DNA of 18,329 nucleotides from Bacteroidales bacterium UBA1735 (lineage in GTDB: Bacteria > Bacteroidota > Bacteroidia > Bacteroidales > Paludibacteraceae): contig DCID01000016.1 in the NCBI GenBank assembly GCA_002315745.1, positions 1 to 18,329 of the forward strand, in the 5' to 3' direction. Numbering within the stretch: the first letter of the stretch is position 1; each line of letters opens with the position of its first letter. Below are positions 5,693-16,000 of the stretch, in pieces. The notes below the pieces were generated by a model. It had not been told where the DNA came from and did no database searches. It was given only the letters and a program-made list of their open reading frames with translations. Made by a program: the position numbers and the translations under genes.

Positions 5693-7060
5693 TTAATCTA
5701 CCAAACGTCCTGTTCCGTCATAAACCTTGCCATCACGGATGATATAGAGGATACCATCGCGCATGACTTTATGCACGCCGTTTTCGTAGTCATTACTATT
5801 GATTTCATCGAGGTCGGTCACGATACTGCGCGTCTTCATGAGGAAGAAGAATCGGTTGGTATAGGTACCCTTATCAAGGTCAACTACGAAGTTATCGAGT
5901 GATAGGTTGTAGTACTTACCCGTCTGCGCATCGTAGATAGTGGGCTCGAGGTTGGAGTTGAGCTGACGATGGATGGAGAAGGTATATTCACCATTCTCGC
6001 TCGCTATCAACGTCAACGGGATCATTTCCTTATCTTCACTGCCGAGGCAGATAGCCGCTAAGTTGTTGTTCGCAGTCGCGTAGAACTGTGTCACGCCCGA
6101 GTTGATGATCTTCTCGAGATCACGACCCATCTCGTACTCGTCGCGTTGACCATCTTCGCGGTAGCGGATATAGGTCTTATCGAGCAGTTTCTCACCCTTT
6201 GATACGTTGAGACGGATATTCAGGTTACCATAACTCTCGGCAGTCGCGAACTGTGCAGCCTCGAGGTAGCGAGCAGGAGCGGATGCTGATGGATAGTTCC
6301 AATAGACCGAGCCCTTCGCTTGTACCATGTAGCTGTGCGTGGACTTGAGTTGCGTATCCTCCAGTGCCCAAGGCTCGTAGGTACGTGCACCGCCGTTCCA
6401 CTGCCATACATAGATGTAGTTCAGTTCGGCTGCACCCTCGTGTTCAGTATCGATGAGTTTATCACCATCATCGGTCTTCACCAATGGGTTACCCATGATA
6501 TTCCAGTTCCAGTGGAGGTTGGAGGTAGCATTATCCTCGTTCTCCGCCAGACTAGTCGTTACTTCGTGCTTGAGTTCGACTTTCTCCTTGGATGGGAAGA
6601 ATAGACGAACGATCTGTTTATCGCCTGCGGACTTGAAGTCGGATTCGCAAACTTTCAGAGCAACCACATAACCGCGGTTAGCCTCCATCGTAGCCGTGCC
6701 CTTGAGCTTACGCCAAGCGGAAGTTGCTTGTCCACCACCGGCTTGACCTAATGCACGCAGGTCACCACGGTAGCGTTGGATCTCGAACTTCGTACCATAG
6801 ACGCCTAAACCATAGATGTCGTTGATGTAGCATTGGTATGGTAGGCTGAGCCAGAAGAACATGTACTTATATCCACTTCCTGCCTTGCCATCATCTACCC
6901 ATGCATCCCACATCGCCTTGGTCACATCTAACTCGACAGTCATCTTATCCACTACGATCAGTTTCGCATCGTCAGCCAGCGTGAACTGGGTCGCATCGCC
7001 GTCGCCCTCACGGATGAGGATGAGTTGGTCGATGAGCATCGTGTCGGTAATGACCGTACC
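5693..7060 (-). other. Conserved-looking C-terminal export/attachment region of the giant protein
   Basis: Codons about 3139-3594 contain no GW repeats. Recognisable pieces are FFWLSLPYQCYINDI, WNWNIMGNP, YMVQA, TYIRYRED, LAAICLG with IPLTLIASENGEYTFSI, then YDAQTGKYYNL with TNRFFFLM, and a final short IIRDGKVYDGTGRLVD. These resemble beta-sandwich and tail segments at the ends of large secreted Bacteroidales proteins, including type IX cargo. It is not a textbook T9SS C-terminal domain, so a sorting role is inferred. Confidence 0.5.
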
Positions 7061-10000
7061 CGGTTCAGGTTGAGCGCCTGCGGTGAGACGGTTGGTCTTG
7101 AAGTCGTAGATGAGCGTCAGGTTATAGCGACCCGGTGTAGCTACATCTTTATTGAGTACTACCCTCTTCGCATTCTCATCGGCTTCGAGACCGCTCTCAG
7201 CCAATATCCAGCGTTGGGTATTGTTGTACTTCGTTACCAAGATAGCCGTGACGGATTGGGTGGCATTGACTTCACCACTTGCCGAAGCCGTGTATATCCA
7301 GTCGGAACCATCGGCAAACTTCTTCGAAGTCGCTAACGAACTGATCGGTGTATATGACTTCGGATCACTACCTGCCACGAGGGTATCGAGGTGTTCGCCA
7401 TAGACGCGGAGGAAGTTTGCATCACCCGAACCAGCCAGGAACGTACGTGAGAAGTGGTTCGTCGTATTGTCGTACGCATAGCGCACGTTACCCGTTGCCG
7501 GCATCTCGTAGTAAGGCAAGGTGGTTGCCAAGCAGTTGTTGATGCTGTTACCAACGGTTGCCATCGCCTGAGCGTTAGCGGTACTGATATAGCGTACCCA
7601 ATAGTGGTTGTAGTACTCGGCAGCACTAGCCTTCGTGAACTCGGTCAACTGACCATTGGCTGCCGTAGGCGTACCTGTACTCATCGCGTTCTTCGTCAGT
7701 TGACTGAAGATGGTCAGTGTACCCGTGTAGGCAGTCAGCGTGAACGAAGCCGCCTTGATAGTCGGCGTAGCAGTATAGACGCCACTCTCCGTAGCCGTCG
7801 TGGTTACTACCACGGCTTGATCTTCCCATTCAGCCGCAGCCGTTGCACGCTCTTGCCATACGAGTTGTCCACCCTTCTGTGCGAAGAAGGAGATGGCATC
7901 ACCATCATTCGTCATGGCGTTAGAGTAGTACGTATTGCCGCCACAGATGGACTTGATGCGGTAGAGACGCTTATTGAGGGCATAAACGGTTACCTGATTC
8001 ATTGTAACATCATATACGAAGAGCGCATCGGAACCATCAGATAGATCATCTGGGTTATTAATTCCTACGTGCCATTCACCAGATGAAGTTCCGCTATTGG
8101 TCAAGTAAGCATCACTTCCAGAATAGTATTTCAGGGTGTTGCAGGTGTAGACACCATCTGCCTCACTATAGGTCATCAGTTGCCAACCACTTTGATTATG
8201 GTGACTAATATAGTAGGTCTTCGGATTGACGGTGAGCGAGCATTGTGCCTTACCTGCAATCACACCTTCGTTATCGGTCAGTACCACTGCAAAGGTGTAC
8301 GTACCCGACGAGAGGAGTGAGTAACTATTGGATGTAGCACTCGTCGTACCGCTTTGGAACGTGATAGGATCGTTCGCACCCGGTTCAATCACGGTGAAGG
8401 TCTTGTAGAGCCCACTTATCGATTGGCTGGATGCCACGGTCAGCGTCGTTGTTGCGCCGATATTAGCCGAAGCACCTGCACTAGCAGTCAAGGTCACAGG
8501 ATTCGGCTGTACGCGCAGTACGAAGCTGTTCTCTGCATCGAGATCGCCTGCCTCGCAGCGGATAGTCACTACGTAGTTACCTGCCATATCCGGTGTCAAC
8601 TGATGCTTAGCATTGAGTGTAGCAGTTGAGCCGTCAGGCTTACTCGTTAGCGTATAAGTATAAGTCATCTCCTCACGGTTAGCGAAGAATATACCCTTTC
8701 CTTCTACATCGATGGTCACATATTGGTACAATGCCGTGGTGTCGGTCAATAGGATGACACGACGGGTAACATCGATATGCGGATCATCTGTTACATTACG
8801 TTTACCACTGGAGATAGCGGTCTTAATAAAGTAGAACTCGTCATCGACAGGCATAGCCACGTTGTTAGTCTGATACTGGCCATACTTGTCTGTACCGTCG
8901 TTGAAGAGCAAGTTACCGCCTTGGTAAGCCTTGTAGCCCACGATGTTATAACTGTACCACTCGTAGTCCACACTATCCTTACCGATATAGTTCATCTCGT
9001 GACCTGGCCATGTGCCAGCGGCATTCTTCCAGTAATAGATATACTTATTTTCCCAGTCGGTGATACCCTTATCGATCTTCGCATAGACGGTGATCTCATC
9101 GCCCTTGACGTTCACATCGATATCGGTCGAATCCCATTTTATGCCGAGATCAGGACAAACATCCGAACTGGTGACATAGACGCGGATCTTATAGTCACCT
9201 GCCACATCGACGGTTGCCTTAGCGGCAGAGGTCTCGCCTACTCGCTCGAAGATGTTCTTACTCTTATCGATAGACGAACCTGCAGGAACGGTGATCCACT
9301 TGTAGCAGACTTGTACCGTCTGATCATCGGGCACATTCGTTACAGTCGGCGTCATCGTGAAGTTATCGTTCACACGCACGATAGGATCATCGGTAGCCAC
9401 ATCGTTCACGTGGGTGATTTCTGCCTCAATAGCGGGTTTGTAGACAGTGATAGTAATCTCGTTGGACACAACGCCCGAGACGGCTTGACCGAACTCGTTG
9501 TGACCGCTTGCCGTAGCACGCAGTTTGTAGGTGCCTTCGGCTGCCACGATGTCGCTGGACCATGTTTGCCATGCGCCATCATCCAGTTTGTATTGATACG
9601 TAATCGTTGAATCAGACAAACCATCCGAAGTAATGGAAGCATCCGCTATCGCAATGGTGTAATCCTTCATCGTTTGGAGGACACCTGCATAAGCGAAGGT
9701 CAGCAATGGTGCGCAATAGTTGAAGGCATTGTTCTTCGGATTGTAGCGGTACATCACTGGACCACGACGGGCAAAGGCACCGCCTTCGTAGTTCTCTACA
9801 TCGCGGAACTTGAAACTCTTGTTGTTAACATCTCCATTGGTTGCACCCACTATATCTCCCTTTGCATTTGGCAAGAACAGATAGTCTTGTGCAGTATTGC
9901 AACCGTACGGTGTAACAGCACCCTCACCGTTCGCTATACCGAGACGGATGAAGTTATCACCACCACCTACTGGCGATGCTTGTTCAAGCACAGTGCAATA

Positions 10001-13000
10001 GGTATTGAGGTAATACATGCTGTCCGCGCTATTGAAGATGAACGGTATCGTCTTCAATTTCAGATTCCAACCAGAGCCCGAGTTGATGGTTGTTTCCACA
10101 CCTTCTGCATCCTTCACGCGTGCGCGTCCCTCTAAGAAGATATTGGAAGTTTTCCACTTAGCCCAGAACTCTTTGTTACCGTATGAACCTAAGGCGATTT
10201 GGGTAATGGCACTGCCTGTCAATTCTGCATTGTCGTACCAGCCGTCGAAGGATGAACCGACCTTCGTAGTCGTTGGTAACGAGAAGGTAGCCGTCTCGAT
10301 GGTATAACTGCCTTCAGGAACAGCCACGCCGTCATTAGCATGATAGGTAATGGTGTATTGGGTTGGTGTCCACTTAGCAAAGATAGTTGTCGTTGCTTTG
10401 ATGGTATCCTCGTCGAAGTCCCATTCATTGGTGCAACCTGCCTCTTTGTACCAACCACCAAAGTCATAACCCGTAGCCGATGGAGCAGCAGGAGCAGTCA
10501 CCGTAGAGTCCTTATCTACCCAAACGGCAGCAGGAGCAGTGCCATGTCCGTTGGCATCGAATGTCACGCGGTAGTTCTGAATAGGCAGTTTGCCCCACCA
10601 GCAGGTATCAGGCGCGAGCGCTTTGTCAAAGTACGCACAGCGTCCGTCATTAGCAGTAGCATTGATATACAGTCCTGTTTGAAGTTTGTCACTTGACTTT
10701 GCATTGAATTTGATTTTCTCATACTCACCCTCATAGAAGGAGTAACTCCAAACGGTGTGTCCATCGCGGGTGAGGGTCTCTAAGGTAGCATCCACACCAG
10801 GCCAAGCCATTGAGCCCAATGTACCACCATAACCATGGCAACGAACGGCATTCCAGTCATACATGTTGTAGTAATAAATCTTCACCATCGAAGCCGTGCG
10901 CCACTTAGCATACAGCGTGATGTTGCTGGTATAAGCGGTGGCAGCAAGCGAGGTTACATAACCGACAGAGCAAGCAGCATCGGTGTACCAACCCTCGAAG
11001 ACGTATGCTTTCTTGGTGGCTTTCTTCAATTTGGTTTCCTTACCGTAGGTGTGCGTAGTGGGATAGCCCGACTCGTGTGCACCCGAGAATGCCTCGTCGT
11101 TTTGATCCTTATAAGTAATGGTGTAGACAATAGCCTTGTACTTCACATAAACCGTTTGCGCGGCTTGGATGTTATTGATGGTATAAGTAGTACCACCTGT
11201 TTGCAATTTCGTACCCGTGCATCCAGAGTTACCATACCAACCTTCAATCTCATAGCCCGTGTTTGGCGCAGCGGTGAAGACCACGTTATCACCCGTTGCT
11301 ACCCATTTGTTCTTATCAAAGGCTATACCATTGGCAGTAGCCGAAATCGAGCCCATAACTGCATCGTTCACACCGTATGGAATCTGGAGAGAAAGAGGTT
11401 GAGTACCTGTAGCGACCACTTTCATTCGTGGATAGATGGTTCCTTCCGTCGTAGCACACAACTGGAACTGATAACTACCAGCGCCACGCGTGGTAAGATA
11501 GGTTATATTACCAGCAACAAAAGTGGTGAAATAATCATTGTCCAGATTAATCGTTCCAGCAATGCCTGAAGCAGCAGGCATACCATAGTTTTGCTCATTA
11601 TCAGCCAAGTCAACCAGACGGAATGCATAGGTGGTATTGGCTTCCAAAGTATAGCGGACGTCACCCCATGTAGTACCATAAATAGGTGTGGTATTCGTTA
11701 GAGGCGGCATACCTCCAGTACCCTCTCTATCTTTATATCCACCGCGCATTGCATATCGACCATCGAAGTTGGCATAGATGGTGACATTATTACCAGTCAC
11801 CGTCACATTGGTCGTAGCGCTATTGGCATTTTCAAAAGTCACTTTGGTGTTATCTGAAGAAGTCCAACCCATGAAACGACTCAATACCGTTGGGGTAGCC
11901 GTGATAGAGAAGGACACACCATGATGTACTTTGGTTAAATCTTGCGAAGTGGTGATAGAACCAATGGTAGGACTACATCCCGCAGGTTTATTAGCCACGT
12001 TTGTAACCGTATAGTCAATATACTTGAACTTCACATAGACCGTCTTGTTGGAATTGATGACCACATCGTGGTTGAGTTGACCAGCATCGGACTTGCCTTC
12101 GGTGCACTCAGCATTGGTGTACCACCCCTCTACCTCATAGCCCGTGTTGGGCGTAGCGGTAAAGGTGATAGTAGTACCAGCCAATACACTGCTTTCATCC
12201 GCTGCATTGGAGGAGACAGTACCCATATTAGCGTCGTTCACGCCCTTGGTGATAGCGTAATAGACTGCACTTGAACTCCACTTTGCATAGAGCGTGAAGT
12301 TAGCCGTCTTGGCAGTGGCGCCAATTTCGCTAACAGGAGTAGTAGCACAAGCGGCATCCTCATACCATCCGTCGAAGGTAAAACCATCCTTCGCACCATT
12401 GACTAATACGGTCGCCGTGCCGTAGGTATGGGTTTTAGGCAGGGAAGCCGAGTTGTTACCTGAGTAGTCTGCATTATCCTTATCCTTATAAGTAATCGTG
12501 TAGGTCTCAAGTTCAAAGATAGCATACACGGTCATATCAGCTGTAGCGGTTGGCGCATAGGTAGCATCCGTGCTGAGTTGTGTACCTGTACCATCCTGCG
12601 CGGTGTTCCACTCTTTGAGTTTATAGCCTGTAGCAGCAGTTGCCGTGAAGGTGATTGTTTTGCCTTCATCCACATAGGAATTGGAAGTAATTGCCGCCCC
12701 ATCTACCGTGGCGGATACTCCCGTGCCATTACTACCATATCCAAAGGTTACCTTGTAGTTTTGGGAAGGAAGATCTATCCAAGTGGCTGTCTGTAAATCA
12801 GCAGAGGTACTTAAGCATCTGCCGTTGTTGTCGAGCAAATTCCAAAGATTCTTTGTTCTATAAGTTTGGTTCTCCTTGCTAAGGAACATGACATTGGTAC
12901 GTTCGCCCTCGTAGAAAGAGTAACTCCAAATGGTGTGACCATCGTGAGTACGCGTCTCTTTGACCGCATCAGGATATGGTGATTCTGTTGAGGGCAGTGT

Positions 13001-16000
13001 TCCACCCCACGCGTGGTAAGTGACGTTAGTCCAATCAGGCGTATTGTAGAAATAGATTTTGATAGGCGTAGCCTTTCTCCATTTCGCATACAATGTGATG
13101 TTACTTGTATAAGCAGTAGCACCCAAAGATGTCACAGCCGAACTTGAACAATCTTGGGAAGTGTACCAACCCTCGAAGACGTATGTTGATTTAACACCAT
13201 TGACCAAATTCGTCGCTGTGCCATAACTATGAGAAGTTGGCAACGAAGATAAGTTGTCACCCGAGTAGGTATTATTGCCTTGATCCTTATAAGTAATCAT
13301 ATAAGTCTTAGGTTGGAACTTGGCATAAAGAGTCCTGCTTGAATTAATATTCGTAATGGTGTATGGGTTAGTTTGTGATGTAGGTACTCCCGAATAGTCA
13401 GTGCTTGTGTACCAACCATAGAACTCATAACCCGTCTTAGGCGTAGCCGTGATAACCACGGTACTACCATTTGCTACCCAATCCGTTGAATTGATAGCGA
13501 CACTATTAGCCATAGCAGTTACCGCACCCATATTGGCATCGTTCACACCAAAGGTAATCTGTGAGGATGCAGGAATATCCTTGATTTGCACTTTAGGTAT
13601 AAGAGCGCCCACTGTGCCATTGAATGCTACATCAATCGTATACACACCTGCACTACGTGTGGTAAAGAGAACTGGATAAGCAGTACCCGTAAATGGTGTA
13701 TATCCTGCTGCACCAAAGTTAGCGATGGTTGTATTTTCGGTATCATTGCCATGTTGTACGTGCGCAAGCGTATCGTATATAAACATCTTATATGTTGTGT
13801 TAGCTTGTAGCGTACATTTTATGCATTGCCAACCGCCATTGAACAGAAGTGGTGTGGTGTTATCCATACCGGGCATACCACCATTACCCGAACCATCGTT
13901 CAGCGCACCGCGGACAGCATAGTGAGGAGCGAAGTTAGCGGTGATGGTCTTGCTATCTGCTGTAGCATAAATCTTAATGGTTGCTGATGCTTCAGTTCCT
14001 TCTGCTAATGTTACACCATCAGGAATAGTCCAACCTTTGAAGAAGTAACCTTGATTAGGAGTAGCGGTTATGTCAGCCGATTTGGTAACAGCACCCACAT
14101 TGGTAGCAGAAGTTGGACTAACTGTACCTCTTTTGGCATCGTTAACTGCGACAGTAACCGTATGCGTTGCAATCCACTTAGCATACAGGGTAGTGGCTTG
14201 AGTGACTACATCGGAAGAGAAGTTCCAGGCATTGGTCAGTTCAGTCTCTTTGTACCAGCCACCGAACTCCCAACCTGTAGCGGTTGGATCGGTAGGTTTG
14301 GTCACTGTACCTCCACTTTGAACACAACCTGCGTCAATCTGTGTTCCATGATCCTTCATGTCATAGGTCACGCTATAATTAAGTATAACTGAAGAGGCAG
14401 AACCTGCTTTCCAATTTGTCACCTTACAAGCATTGTTTGAAGTAGTAATAATGACGGAAATTTCATCAAGAGGTTGTCCAGTATTTTTACTAATGCGTTT
14501 GAACACATACGGAACATCAATAGTACCCACTTGAGCCGAATATAAGTAATCGTTGTTACAGTCATTTACTTTGACCATGTTTTTGTCATCCCCATTATAA
14601 TCTCCCACTTTGAAACCACTTGTTCCACCTTCCCAACCAGTAAAGTTAGAGTAATCCAAGTAAATGGTTCGAGTAGAAGACTCAGCGTATGTAACAGATA
14701 GTTTCTTGGTCGAGTTGTTCCACGCAAATACATAGTCACCCGTCTTATCTGCTAAAATTTTGCAGTTGTTTTTATTCGTTTCCATCGTCCAGCCAGAGCA
14801 GTTATTACGGTACATCGTGCCGTTGTTGCCATAATAGTCTGTTCCATACAATACCTTAAACTCGTACGGAGTAGTACTGGCAGTCAAGTTGATAGTAACA
14901 GAACCATCCGTTAAAGTATGGGTAGTAGGATTCCAATCGTTCATGGTACCAATGATAGCACCATTAGGAGCGTATTTTGTCCACTTGGCGTAGAAGGTCT
15001 TATTACCTGTGGAACCCTTTGCAATTTGGGTAACAGCCGAACCCGAGCAATCCGAAGCGGTAAACCATCCATCAAAGCGATAGCCAGTTTTGGTAGGTTG
15101 ATCCAATGTGATGGTGGCGGTTTCTATGTTGTAATTGGCAGGATGCGAACCCGAACCCCACGTACCCGAGAAAGCAGCATCGCTTTGATCTTTGTAGGTG
15201 ATGGTGTAGGTAGTAGGAGTCCACTCCGCATAGAGCGTAGTAGATGAAGAAGGATTAAAATCAGCATTGACATCGTAGTGAGTACCTGAACCATTTGCTG
15301 CAGTATTCCAACCGTTGAAAGTATATCCATTTTTAGCCAAGTTGCCACTATTGCCTTTTACCTTAATGCTTGCTGCATCATCTACAGGTACAGTACCCGA
15401 AGAGGCACCATTCTTGTCGTAGGTAATTAAATTAACTGGAGTTGCATTCACCCAAGTCTTCATCGTTGACGGATTGAAGTAAATGGTAATGTTACTTACT
15501 TTAGCCGTGGTAAACGTCCTATTAGTACTACTTGATTCTGTAACAGTAATATTAGAAGAAGACTGACTATTATCTGGGTGGTGATCATCTTCCCAAGTGC
15601 TCTCCCAAGCATTTTTTCGAGTTATACGGTAAACTTTCGCTCCAGCACTTGCATTATTGCAGGTCTTGGAATAGATGCCATTATTACAAGTAAATTGATA
15701 CGTGCCTGGAGATCCTGTTAAGTCTGGTAATTTACCTGCTTCTCCACTTCCATGACTGGAAACGAAGTATGGATAATAAACCGTCAGTTTAGAGGTAGAA
15801 CTATTATAGACAAACTGATAGTTACCTGCACCATAAGTAGTGATTCCGCAGTTGCCTCCGCTGGTTGTCATGTCCCACCCCGTGCAATTATCTATTGTCA
15901 TCGTACCATTATTACCATAGTAGGTACTGCCCAACATAACTTTGAAGTATTGTGTGGTACCAGCAGCAAGAGTGATATTTGCTACACCATTGATGAATGG

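Noticed and set aside
8777..9610. Plus-strand frame of 277 codons antisense to the giant gene, with similar ones at 10835-11569 (244 codons) and 7454-8044
   Set aside because: They lie wholly within a strongly supported coding sequence with a clear protein signature, have no promoter or ribosome binding site, and encode no recognisable motif. Repeats and codon bias explain the open antisense frames.
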